From: Seriola aureovittata
Taxonomy: Eukaryota > Chordata > Actinopteri > Carangiformes > Carangidae
NCBI RefSeq assembly: GCF_021018895.1
Contig: NC_079387.1
Span: forward strand, 9,008,083-9,072,082
Direction of reading: 5' to 3'
DNA: 64,000 nt
A program made the translations under genes and the position numbers. The notes under the pieces were generated by a model that was not told the origin of the DNA, did no database searches, and worked only from the letters and a program-made list of their open reading frames with translations. Positions within the stretch are counted from its first letter, which is position 1; each line of letters begins with the position of its first letter. Positions 12,901-22,850 of this stretch are shown in pieces.

Positions 12901-15900
12901 ACAGCGCATTCCTGGCTTTTCTCCACAGCAGTGTTTGGAGAGGACCTCCCATGGAACCCTTCAGTTACCAAAAACAAAATTCTCCAGATTCTTGGCAGCC
13001 GGTTGTGTGTGGTCAGCTCTTGTCAGCTCGTCATGTGATCTTGACTCACCTTGACATGACGCCACCACCACCTCCTCCTCTTCCTCCTCCTCCTCCTCCT
13101 CCTCCTCCCTCTCCCTCCCCTCCTTGCCTTTCCTCTCCGGAGATGTTTGAGTCTGGTGGCGAGAGATGGGCGTCTCCCTCACACATGGTTTCAATTTTGA
13201 GGAGGGAGGGAGTCATTTCCTCGCACTGAAGTTCTCTCTTTCTCGGGAGAGGATTTCTTCAACAAGTGATCTTGTCGTAGTCAGCACATTTTTCCTACTG
13301 ATGCTGCATATTTGTTTTTCTCGCCTGGTTGCTATGGATTATGGCTGAGCTGCAATCGTGTCATAAGAGACTAACTGTCAGAAACGCTTTTAGAGTGTTG
13401 CATGCATTCGAGAAATATGTTTGAAGTCGTTCACAGACTCGGTTGCTGCCCTTCACTTGAATACAGGTATTTCCTTTTCGGAGAACTCGGAGGAGGGGGT
13501 TTCTACCTCCTTTCCTTTAAAACATAAACACACATGAGCACAATATGTGGAGAGAAGACACATCAAGACGTTTCTCGTTCCGTCAGATTTCCATCATTTT
13601 AAGGCCTCCTGGTTATAAAAGCACCAGCTACTGAACAGGTCTTAAATTGGACGTCTTCTGCAAAACAACAAATTGTTCTGTTTTCTGTTTTAAAGCACCG
13701 ATGTCAAGGTTGTCCTGTTTAGAAAATAGCAAATTGAATCTGGAGCAGTTGAAGTGATTTCATTAATTTACTGGAAATGAGGTCAAACTGACCAGTTCTG
13801 TTGCATAAACTCGAGTGCGTGCAAGTTTGTCCATGTCCTTGCGCAACGGCTTCAAATTGAATCTGAATGTTTTGTTTTTTTCTTCCCCCTTTGTTCCAGG
13901 ATCTCCGTACTACGACAACGTGAGGCCTCTCTCCTACCCGGACTCCGACGCCGTCCTCATCTGCTTCGACATCAGCCGCCCCGAAACCCTCGACAGCGTA
14001 CTGAAAAAGGTTTGTTGCTGACTCGCTCGTTCAGGAGACGATCATCAGGCCTTTGATATGTACTTAGTGGAAGTCTTAGCCTTTTAAACTCGAAACATTC
14101 CTCCACTTTAAAGTATGATCACTTGGATTTTGTTTGATGTGGCTGACAAAAGGCGATGCTGCATTTAACTGGATCAAAAGTTTAAGTATAAGGGTTTTTT
14201 TCTTCTGTAACCTTGGTCAGAACTTGTGATGTGAAGTTGTAAAGCTGTAGTGTGACTGGAAGGTCGCTGGGTCAAATCCCCGGGGCGGCTGGGAGAAGGA
14301 AGTAACGCTCTTCACGGCCTGTAACTCAGACTGACGGGCTGCCGAAGCACCAGTTACTCACATGGGAGTCGGCCACGGCCACAGTCATCAGATATTAACC
14401 GCCGGCAGCTCGGTGGTTAATATCTGATGACTGCGGCCGTGGCCGACTCCCACATGTTGGAGCGTGTATTGAACATGAAGCAGGGAGCATCAGTCGACTG
14501 ACTGGTGGAAGCCTTTGATGAGACTCGGGTTGTGAAGAATGTAAAAGCATCGATTTCTGCCGTCACACACGGCTTGTTTGTGCTCTTCTTTTGAAAGGAA
14601 CTTCCTGTTTTCATTATGTTGTTTTTAGCTCTTCATAAAAGTTACAAAACCAGCCACATATGGTCCAAATTAAATTAAATTATGGCAGCTATATTGTAGG
14701 TTTAAATGTGAACTTCTTGCACATCTCTTCTGCACACTTTAGTTGGCTCTATCATTAGCAGGAAGTAGGAATATATGAATCTGCTGTTCTGGTAACTGCT
14801 GCCGCTCACAAGCTCCGGCGTGAGAGGTTTAAGTGCCGTAGCAAAGGTCACGTTTCAGACAATGATCGTCTACGTCAGAATTAGCGCTGATACAGTCAAG
14901 TGGGGCTTGTGCAGACAGAGAGTGATGGATACAACAACTTCCTCTTTGGGTGTTGATGAACTTGATCCCCAGACACTCAGCCAACCAGTCAGTCAGCCGA
15001 CCAGTCAGTCAGCCCTGAGGCACATTAGCCTCAGATTAAAGCCCCCGGAGAAACACCATTGATCACACAGCATTTATTGTTGTCAGGGAGGAAACACGGG
15101 GATTATTTGTTGTTTCTGTCCAGGGTTCAAAGTGTGAGGGGCTCCAGGAAGTGGCAGCTTTAACCCTTGTACTTAAAGAGCGGGCGACGGGGGGGTGAAA
15201 CTCGTGGGATCTGGCTGCGTATTTTAACACATATTTGAACAGCTCAATCATCATTTTCAATCTCGAGTCTTCGTCTGCTTTGTATTTATTTGTGATCTAT
15301 TGGGAGATCGTGAATAGATATTGATGTTTTCCTCATATTAAACCAGATAATTTCCCCCTTTTTCTCAGTGACGCTGAATGAATTGTGGAGAAAACAGCGT
15401 CTTCTCTCTGATTGATGCACGACTGAGAGCTTTTGTCTTTTCTCCACAGTGGAAAGGTGAGATCCAGGAGTTTTGTCCCAACACTAAGATGCTGTTGGTT
15501 GGATGTAAATCAGACCTGCGCACTGACCTGAGCACACTGGTGGAGCTCTCCAACCACAGACAGACGCCCGTCTCGTATGACCAGGTACGCTGATTTGAGA
15601 TATTTGAATTCAGTTCTTTAACTAATCTCTGATGAATAACTCATTGTACTCTGCTTTAAGCCATGTTTAAATCCTTTCGTCATTGTTGAAGCGAGCACAC
15701 GTGATAACCTCTAGCTAACCCTAACGCCCACCCCCACCCCAAAGCCTTTTCTTCCGCTGGTGACCACATTTGGCGTCTTGCCTCCTCAGGGTTCCAGCAT
15801 GGCCAAGCAGATCTCGGCGCCCTACATCGAGTGCTCGGCTCAGCAGTCGGAGAACAGCGTGAGAGACATTTTCCACGTGGCCACGCTGGCTTGCATCAAC

Positions 15901-16038
15901 AAGAACAACAAAAACGTCAAGCGCAGCAAGGCCGCCCGCGCCAACAAGAGGATTTCACACATGCCCGGGAGGCCCGACCTGGCGGCCGTCGCCACAGACC
16001 TCCGGAAGGACAAAGCCAAAAGTTGCTCGGTCATGTGA
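5437..16038 (+). CDS. rnd3: Rho family GTPase 3 (Rnd3/RhoE), five coding exons
   Basis: Coding exons are 5437-5586, 5948-6035, 13900-14009, 15450-15584 and 15790-16038. They join in frame to 243 residues (human RND3 has 244), and every intron has GT..AG ends. Visible motifs: P-loop GDSQCGKT (residues 30-37), switch [10 protein letters not shown] (52-60), WDTSG (76-80) followed by SPYYD, GCKSD, IECSA, and the C-terminal CAAX box CSVM. The Ras-type DTAGQ is DTSGS here and the P-loop carries S/Q, the known Rnd-family changes that abolish GTP hydrolysis. The protein should therefore stay GTP-bound, be farnesylated, and antagonise RhoA/ROCK signalling at membranes through p190RhoGAP and ROCK1 (family knowledge). 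Ser11, the main ROCK1 site in mammals, is kept; mammalian Ser7 is Cys, with Ser at 6. A second Met at residue 16 is also kept. Whether this is the rnd3a or rnd3b paralogue cannot be told. Confidence 0.97.
5948..6035 (+). CDS. rnd3: rnd3 coding exon 2
   Basis: Encodes residues 51-79 plus one base, covering switch I (YVPTVFENY) and the strand leading to WDTS. The acceptor CCCTGCAG follows a long pyrimidine (CT)n tract at about 5898-5930. The donor is TCAG|GTAATC. The exon ends after the first base of the Gly codon (phase 1). Confidence 0.97.
9703..10230. repeat. Cryptic CATATCGTA-type low-complexity sequence
   Basis: Two AT-rich blocks (about 9703-9860 and 10070-10230) are built from reshuffled short words such as ATCGTAACATA, CATATCATA and TCGTATTGT, with unusually many CG dinucleotides for AT-rich DNA. 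Near 10104-10146 a 20-base unit (TCGTAACATAACAGGAAGTA) occurs twice in tandem. The blocks are separated by about 200 bases of ordinary sequence. It looks like a decayed satellite or tandem array, but I do not recognise the family. Confidence 0.5.
10457..10500. repeat. (CA)22 microsatellite
   Basis: Uninterrupted CA tract in rnd3 intron 2. Confidence 0.95.
11645..11710. repeat. (GT)33 microsatellite
   Basis: Uninterrupted GT tract of about 66 bases in rnd3 intron 2. Confidence 0.95.
12829..12899. repeat. (GT)35 microsatellite
   Basis: Uninterrupted GT tract of about 70 bases in rnd3 intron 2, the longest dinucleotide run I noted in the window. Confidence 0.95.
13070..13138. repeat. CCT-rich polypyrimidine tract
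   Basis: About 70 bases of C and T on this strand, dominated by CCT/TCC triplets, with almost no purines. Long polypurine/polypyrimidine mirror tracts can adopt triplex (H-DNA) structure in vitro. It lies about 760 bases before exon 3. Confidence 0.85.
13900..14009 (+). CDS. rnd3: rnd3 coding exon 3
   Basis: Encodes the end of switch II and the next core strand: [20 protein letters not shown], continuing to DSVLKK. The acceptor is TTGTTCCAG and the donor is AAG|GTTTGT. It completes the Gly codon split by the 7.9 kb intron 2. Confidence 0.97.
14250..14360 (+). mobile_element. Possible tRNA-derived SINE fragment
   Basis: The stretch GAAGGTCGCTGGGTCAAATC at 14260-14279 resembles the box B region of tRNA-derived fish SINEs (consensus GGTTCAANTCC), followed by CCCGGGG-type GC-rich sequence. 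No clear box A or poly-A tail is visible, so it is partial at best. It lies directly before the large hairpin and may be related to its origin. Confidence 0.35.
14363..14452. repeat. Near-perfect inverted repeat (38-bp arms, 14-base loop)
   Basis: The left arm 14363-14400 and right arm 14415-14452 are reverse complements with a single mismatch, an A at about 14381 opposite a C on the + strand. The loop is GCCGGCAGCTCGGT. In a transcript of the - strand the mismatch becomes a G-U pair, so that RNA would form an uninterrupted stem; the + strand pre-mRNA stem has one A-C mismatch. It lies in rnd3 intron 3. It could be a foldback element, a SINE-derived inverted duplication, a precursor-like hairpin RNA or an assembly artefact. 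Confidence 0.9.
15450..15584 (+). CDS. rnd3: rnd3 coding exon 4
   Basis: Encodes 45 complete codons from WKGEIQEF to SYDQ, including the guanine-recognition motif read as CKSD (NKxD in Ras). The acceptor is TCTCCACAG and the donor is CAG|GTACGC. Confidence 0.97.
15790..16038 (+). CDS. rnd3: rnd3 coding exon 5 with CAAX end
   Basis: Encodes the last 82 residues: the G5 motif ECSA, the Rho-type C-terminal helix, a basic tail with [11 protein letters not shown], and the terminal CSVM farnesylation box followed by TGA. Ser239, just before the CAAX Cys, corresponds to mammalian Ser240, which takes part in 14-3-3 binding when phosphorylated (family knowledge). The acceptor is CCTCCTCAG. Confidence 0.97.
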   Translation, partial: GSSMAKQISAPYIECSAQQSENSVRDIFHVATLACINKNNKNVKRSKAARANKRISHMPGRPDLAAVATDLRKDKAKSCSVM

Positions 16039-18315
16039 CTGTTCGGACCGAGGGGGATCAGACTGAGGAGAATGAGGACAGAGCACAGTGCGAGCAGGAA
16101 GCTACAGGGCAGCGCTCTTTCCTGCATGCTAAAGACCCCCGATTTGTCCGGAGAGGGGTTTTATAAGCTTCTATTCATGTACATGTTACTGGAATACTCT
16201 GCACCAATGAAAACCCAATGCGTAGTAGCGTCCCAATCCATGTGGCCCCCCCCCCCCCCCCCGCCCTATCGGACAAGGAAGCGATCTGTCAGCGGGCTAC
16301 CTGCTCGGGGAAGTGACCCGCTTCCTCCGGGAGGACGGAGCGGACGCGGTCGAGGCTTTCCACACCAACAGGAAATGAGTAGGAGGAGTGATGTCATTAA
16401 AGGGACGCTCATTTGTAAAGGAAGGGTTTGAGAACATTGATTGGCGATGGAGGTTTGCTGCCTGGGGGTTAGGGTGGGTGGGAGGAGGGGGGGGGGGAGA
16501 AAAAGAGGCGCTGCTGTTGTTCGTGCCGGATCAAAGACGTTTTGCTCGATGGGCTTATACAACAACTCGTCACTGTGGTTTGGAACTGATTCACTCTCAC
16601 CCCTGCTCCTGTAACTGTTAGTCTGTGCAGAGGAGATTAGAGGAGGAGTTTCTTAGTCCCGTGCAGAGGAAACCTGACGCTGTGTGTGTGTGTGTGTCCT
16701 CCCCCACCCCCCCACGTCTTTGATATGTCGTCGGTATAATGTGAAGTCATTGGTGTGTAACTGCGTCATTGTTTTGATTTTAGTTTCTACCAGGAACAGC
16801 TGATCGTAGGAGCTGAACCATTAATGGCAACCAAGCTGTTTGAGTTTAAAAACTACTCGCCTGTATCAGTCAGACGGTCACTGCGTGCCCGTTTATTTCC
16901 CCTCAACGGCTTTACGCTCATAAAGACTCTCTGAAGACAGATTATCCTGACTGCTCTCCGTACTCCTCAGATTCATGGACTCCTCCGGATGAGACTGGGA
17001 GCCATAAGCAACAACAGTTCCTTCAGTACATGTGATGAACAAATGCAATTTCTAAATGAAATGAAATTAAAAAACAGAAATAACGTTTTGAAACCCTTAA
17101 TGGGCCAAAGGGCTTTAATTGACCAACATCTTGCATGTGAAAATTCGGCTAATTGCGTTAAATGAGGATGTCCTGACAGTCTGACAGTTTATACTGCGAC
17201 TCGCTTTCCCACCGCACTTTAGAGAGGAGAGAGGAAATGAAAGCAACAATTAAAGCTTGTTTATTAGACTCTGAAAACCATCACAGCTCCCTGCTTTGCA
17301 TTTCCCTCAAGTGTTCTGACTGTTGTTGGGTAATAGCTTCATAATGGTCCAGTCACGCCAGCGTTTTAACAGCAGAAATTCACAGGAAAATAAACTCACT
17401 CCAATGGAAAAAGTAGTGTATTCAAGTTTAAAATATGGTGAATTTGCACCTTTTGAACGATAGTGAACAGTTTTGACAGTGCTAACACGGAGCTAGAGGA
17501 AGCTAGCGTAGCTAATTAGCTGTGTTTCACTTTAATTTAACCTAATTAACTGCTCCACAAATAGAAAGGTGGTTTGAGACAGGATTCGTTGGTACAGATA
17601 TGATTTTTGAATAAACTGTGTGAACTTGTTGACTGTTAGCAACAAAACCTGCTAGCTAACACTTAGCACACCTGTTAGCATGGAGTGTTTTCCTCCCTTC
17701 AGTAACTTTTTATTGAATGAAATGATGTAAAATCCTGAGAATATTAATGGCAGGAGGGAGTAAACAGAACAAAGAGAGAAAATAGACATTAGCTCAAGGG
17801 GCTATTGTATCTGACTAGCGTTAGTCAGGCTGGATAGTGTGTTAGCGGTTAGCTCGCCAGCTGCAGTAGTTTACTAATTGGCCCTCACCACATATTTCAA
17901 GACGCTTTCTGGTGTGAACTCAAAATTGGAGGATTTTATTTTTCCTACATGGTCGGTTCAGTTTCTGAAACATGACAAAATGTAAACAACAAATGGTCAA
18001 CTTGTCTGGAAAAACAGTGTGTTCGAATTTGTGGTTTTCCTCTAACAGTGCAATTAAGAAGCTGTTTGAATATCAGGCATTGATGCACTTTTATTGTAAC
18101 TTTCAAACTCCCCCATTAGCTTGTCGCACTTGGCAGAGCACCCGGCCCCCGACTCTTATCTTCATTTTCTAATCTGTTGTCTCCTCCCCATGTACATTAT
18201 CTTGTTTTCTTGAATGTTGATGTCACCTTCAAAATGTCTTTGCCAATGTTGTTGCCACAATATTTATTGAATTATATATTTTCCCTTTAGAATAAATGCA
18301 AATGGAATTGAAGAG
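16039..18315 (+). other. rnd3 3' untranslated region (inferred)
   Basis: The stretch after the stop codon has no coding content and continues to an AATAAA at 18291-18296. It includes a poly-C run at about 16245-16262. Earlier AATAAA hexamers at 17389 and 17610 could give shorter transcripts. The UTR length is inferred from the signals; mammalian RND3 also has a long 3' UTR. Confidence 0.6.
18291..18296 (+). terminator. Likely distal rnd3 polyadenylation signal
   Basis: Canonical AATAAA followed by TG-rich sequence (GTGAGTTTTCTGTTC) about 20 bases on, in the position expected for cleavage. Two upstream AATAAA hexamers (17389-17394 and 17610-17615) are alternatives. Confidence 0.6.
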
Positions 18316-20854
18316 AAGTGAGTTTTCTGTTCATTGAGTGAGAGAAAGATGTCAAATGTGACAGTGGGATTGAGATGTTTTGCTTGATGCTATCCCAGGT
18401 GTTTACCTAATTTACTCGGACACCTGTCTTCCATTATAAGCAAACAAGTATTGATGGGTGTACTGGGTTTACATGGAGCAAACTGTGAGATGGAGTTGAA
18501 ATCTAAAACTAAATTAGAATTGTTTTTGCTCACAGGACATAAATGTAGAAATGTGTTCTCACCTGTTTTCACACTTTCCTCTGACTACAATCATTTCTGC
18601 ACAACTTCAGGCTGAAATCGAGGACCTTCTGTTTGTTGTTCACCTGGGAGTTCATGTAGAAAGCGATAGCTGGAATTATTAGTTCACCTTTAGAGATGGT
18701 AATGTGAGAGCGAGGTTGTGTGCACCACTCCTAGTTGTTTCAATCCTAAACAAAAGGGAGCTTGTGTAAACACAGGAATCAGATGTAGGTCAAAGCAGGT
18801 AAAAACATGCTCTAAAGAAAAATCAGATATGGACTTCAGCACCTGTCGTGTAAACAACTCGATTCCCGGCACATCTTCACGGTTTATGGGAAAAAGATTT
18901 GTAACCAACAAAACTACACAGGTGTCTGATTTCTGAGTCGAAACTGGACATAAAACACCTGAAGGACTGAAAAATGTTTCTATGAAGCCACTGCAGCATC
19001 AAATCAAATGGATATATTATCTAAAATATAACAAGAGCAAGAATCTCTTTAAGTCTGCTTCACATTGAATGCACAAAAAAAGGGAGGCTTGTGTATTAAA
19101 TCTGACTAATGCTGAATTAGAGATGATGTGTGTTTGACTCATATGGGGAAGAGGAAACACCTGTGATGATGACAGCACAGGTGTGGCCTATTTATGGCTG
19201 GTTTGTTTCCTGATCTGTCACAAAGCCCTGCTGCTGAGACGTGACTGTGGGTTTCAGACATGCCGAGAGTCAAATTTCCTAGAAACCATAAATGCAGTTT
19301 ATTCCTCCAGTGGATTTTATATGGGCTTTGTTTGGCGATGCAAAGTTTACTTCTGTTCTGACTTTTTAAGGTTTATTATTTTAATGACCCAGTTAAACAG
19401 AGAGAGGGAGACTTTGGGAATAAACAAAAATCATGTCAACAACACTGTAAATCCCCTGCTGAGCCCTGTTCTTCATATGCAGATAAATGATTTAGCTTGA
19501 TTTGATTGTTGATGATTTGACACAAGCCTGGTCTTTGTCAGAGAAAATGTCCCTAGATTCAAACCTGTTTATTCAGTTTATTTACAGTTAGCTAGATCCA
19601 GACTTTCCAGCTTGAACTCCAAACATGAAGTCATTTTCAGATGCAAATGACGAAGAACAAGTACATTTTTGAAATGTCGACAATATCATTTGGTGTATTG
19701 TTTAAAGTAAAATATCTATAAATGGTACAAAGAGGCTCTAAAATGAAATTTGTACACTTAAAGATGGGGGCTAATACAAATTTCAATTGATTTGCCATGA
19801 GGAAAAGAAGTACTTTCAACCAAAGGTGTTATTGTTAACCACAAAACATGGTAATTAACCCACATTTTGATGCGGATTTTCCATTTAAACACTAGGATGT
19901 ACAAAATTACGTATCATAAACATAAATTGTTGGGTTTAAATAATTAATTTCACTTAAATCTGAGTCCGTATTATACATTAAACCTAAATTATATAATAAA
20001 ATATGATAGAAATATGTCACAATCAAATCTCTTAAGGTTAAATCTACTTTAAGAGAGATTTAGGCAGCTTCATTTTGTAGTTAAATTGTGTGTAATATAC
20101 TTCCTCAGATCTAAAGTTGCTAATGTTACATTAGCTTAAACCACTTTTGAAAAATGGGGTCAAGCTCGTAGAGCAGCGTTCAGAGGAAACAAAAACTGAA
20201 GAAGAAAAAAATCAGGAATTACTGTGGCCAGCGCTCTAAATGGGATAAAATAGTTCAGCATTTACTCAACAGTGTTAACACTCAGCTCTTCAGTGTGACA
20301 GCAGACTCCTTTCAGGAAAATAACAAGCCGGACTTGAGTCCTTGACTGCCTTGACATCTCAGTGAAAAGCAGATTTTGTAGCCGCTGAATGGAACAAAAA
20401 GCTCTCTGTGAGTCAGACTGTCTCTTCAGCTTGAAAAGCTACAGTATCACTGGAAGCAGACGCTGTCGTACGGGCCGCGGTAAATTCCCCGGGGCTGCTG
20501 AGCATGCAAACTGCTTTTTCTCACACAGCACGCCTATATATCACACGGTGACTTCATCACATACACAAGGCCTGAGATGTATGAGGTTGTCAGGGGCAGG
20601 AAAACAGAGCTGTCAGGTGAAAAATAAATGTCAGAGATGAAAGACGCACAACCGTGACCTTTATGGATCCATGGGGGAAACACACATTAATATTAAATTT
20701 AAGTGTAATTGTAAAGACTTAATGCACATTCTTATATTTAAAAGCTGCAGAAACTACATACAAAAATCTGTTAACAATTTGACCTCAAGTCTAGAGTATG
20801 TATGTAGAGAAATGTGCTTATTTTCTTTATGCCTGGACTTAAATAAAGCTACCG

Positions 20855-20935
20855 CTAGCAGCTAGTTAGCTTAGCTCAGCACAAACACTGGAAACAGAGG
20901 GAACACGAGCACCTCCAAAACTCACAAACTGACAC
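20855..20935 (+). repeat. Degenerate teleost TTAGCTTAGC-type repeat
   Basis: Contains GTTAGCTTAGCTCAGCACAA followed by ACTGGAAACAGAGGGAACA. I recognise this as a decayed copy of a dispersed sequence common in teleost genomes (TTAGCTTAGC...ACTGGAAGCAGGGGGAAACAG). A better copy is at 57340 and an inverted one at about 51850. Recognition is from memory. Confidence 0.55.
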
Positions 20936-22238
20936 TTTGCAAAGTCACTGCACCCGTACAAGAAGCTATAAGAATCAGTTACACTTCAGTTTTTGTGTTT
21001 AAACAAAACATGTTGTGTTAATTCATGAACTGCAGAGCTGCTGCAAGCTAGCAGAGTTCCTGTGAGCTAAGCTAAGCTAAGCTAACAGCTGCTGCGGGTA
21101 GCTTCATATTTAGTGTAAAGATACGAGAGTGGTGTCGTCTCATCAAACTCAACTTCCTTGTTTGTTTGTTTTTTTTCCGGCAGTCGTATTGTTAAAATGA
21201 CATGACATTATTTCCTGTTTGGTGAACATTTTTTCAGCAGCTGTTATAATCTGTTTTTTTGTGTCACTCCCTCAGTATCAAACAGCGAGTGTTTCCTGCC
21301 AGAGTCGCTCTTGCATCTGCATTCACCAGGCACGTAAGGGAGTAGTCTGCTCTGCAAGATGTAGATCATCCAATACTTTCTCCACCCAGAGAGCAGCTTC
21401 ATAAACCAGAACGTAATATGTCTCGAGGACATGTTGAACATTCGAGGGAAGAATCCAACTTTCTTCTTTTTTCTTTCTTTTTTCTCGAGTGGAAAAACCT
21501 CTCGTTGTTGTTACTTCTCTGACAATACGTCCACGACACAAACTTGAAAGGTGATTTCCAAGCGAGTTCCTCCGAGGCGTGCGCAAATGCATTGTGGGAA
21601 ATTGAGGGGGATAACTTCACCGGGGTGGAATGAGGCAGGGTAGAGAGAGGGGAGGGGAAACCACAGACCGAATTGCGACACCTAATCGCCAAACAATCCC
21701 TACAACACTGACCATGGAGGAAAGAAAATAGGACATTAACATTTTCCTGCAAATGCAAAGTAAGAGCAGCGAGAGCCGGAGCAGCCCGAACATGCTCACA
21801 CGTCAGACCGTGCAGCTGTTCTCTATATGTTTACACGCGAAACCACTGAGTCACTATAATAGCAGTGGTGGAGCGACACCGACCCTCACAGAGAACACAA
21901 CATCCCTCAGACCATTTAACCCTAATTCTACAGCTGGGTTCAGAGTGTAATGGTATTCAGCCCGACCCAGTTCCTGTAATAAGTAAAGAATCCCACGAAA
22001 GCAGGGCAGCGCCTGAACGCAGCTCCAGTCTTTATATACACTACATATGGGTGGACTGAAGTCTGTGGGAGTCCACCCCCGTCCTGTCCTGTAAGTGTCC
22101 CACAACGCCTCCTTTACCCAGACATGTTGTATAAGTACGGGAGGTGAAGTGAGCTAATCCATTGATTGCAGATGTGCTGCGAGTGATTTCCGTCGTTCTC
22201 CCAAGGTCGTGTTCTTATGGTTTGCAGGTGTTCAGATG

Positions 22239-22241
<3 letters not shown>

Positions 22242-22279
<38 letters not shown>
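22242..22279. repeat. (GT)n microsatellite
   Basis: Uninterrupted GT tract of about 19 units. Confidence 0.95.
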
Positions 22280-22281
<2 letters not shown>

Positions 22282-22303
22282 CTTAAGGATGGCAGTGTCA
22301 GTT

Positions 22304-22412
22304 GATCCACCACTTTGGTCCAGAATGAAATATCCCAACAACTATTGAACGGTTTGCACAAACATTCAACGAGCTGTGACGAGAATTTTGTGATCGCCAG
22401 AGGATACACCCA
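22304..22412 (+). repeat. Teleost dispersed repeat (CCACTTTGGTCCAGAATGAA type)
   Basis: The run CCACTTTGGTCCAGAATGAA, then ATATCCCAACAACTATTGAA and a GATCGCCAGAGGAT-like end, matches a dispersed sequence I recognise from many teleosts. Its origin (transposon or SINE) is not clear to me. Recognition is from memory. Confidence 0.6.
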
Positions 22413-22424
22413 CATGACTTGGCT

Positions 22425-22850
22425 ACGTTTACGTCCACACTACTGCAGACTTTGCGAGCGCCTAAAACTTTTTGGAAACGCTACTGACCCAGTTTTAGTT
22501 TGAAAACAGAAACGGAAGAGCTTTGGAGACGACGACACCCTCGGTCGCTCCCTGATTGGCTCTTATCAGCCTTGACTACAAGTGGTGAAAGCAACATGGA
22601 TAACAAACTACAAGTGTTGTCTTTGCTAGCCGCTGTTGTGCAGTTAAATTCTGCATTTCAACGCTGCAGCCGCCGTTGCTGTTCCTCGTTCGTAGTACTT
22701 TGTGCAACTAATCAACTGCAGAGAAGACAATCTGCTTCCTGCTTGCACGTGCACTGTGATTGGTCGTGTATGAGTTTTCAGGTGTGTATAAACGGAGATT
22801 GTTTCTGATACGGAGTTAAAACAGGACAGAGATCACAGTGTGGATGAAGC
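22425..22850. mobile_element. Non-autonomous DNA-transposon-like repeat
   Basis: The left side reads TACGTTTACGTCCACACTAC and the right side ends ATCACAGTGTGGATGAAGCC, so the ends share an inverted CCACACT / AGTGTGG core. Inside is a run with TTTTTGGAAACGCTACTGAC and GTTTTAGTTTGAAAACAGAA, a signature I recognise from abundant teleost DNA-transposon derivatives with ends of the 'ACGTCCACACTA' type. A short frame beginning MDNKLQVLSLLAAVVQLN (22595 on) may be a remnant of an element protein; its class (for example Harbinger) is a guess. Confidence 0.5.

Larger units (their letters stand above)
6036..13899 (+). other. rnd3 intron 2 (7.9 kb), simple-repeat rich
   Basis: This is the largest intron of the gene. 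It holds (GT)n or (CA)n tracts at about 7438-7474, 9036-9059, 10457-10500, 11233-11300, 11645-11710 and 12829-12899. There is also a poly-C run of about 24 at 7721-7744, poly-T near 10746-10762, and a CCT-rich pyrimidine tract at 13070-13138. An odd CATATCGTA-type low-complexity stretch is listed separately. I see no other gene in it. Microsatellite-encoded open frames (runs of VCVCVC or HTHTHT) are artefacts. Confidence 0.8.
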
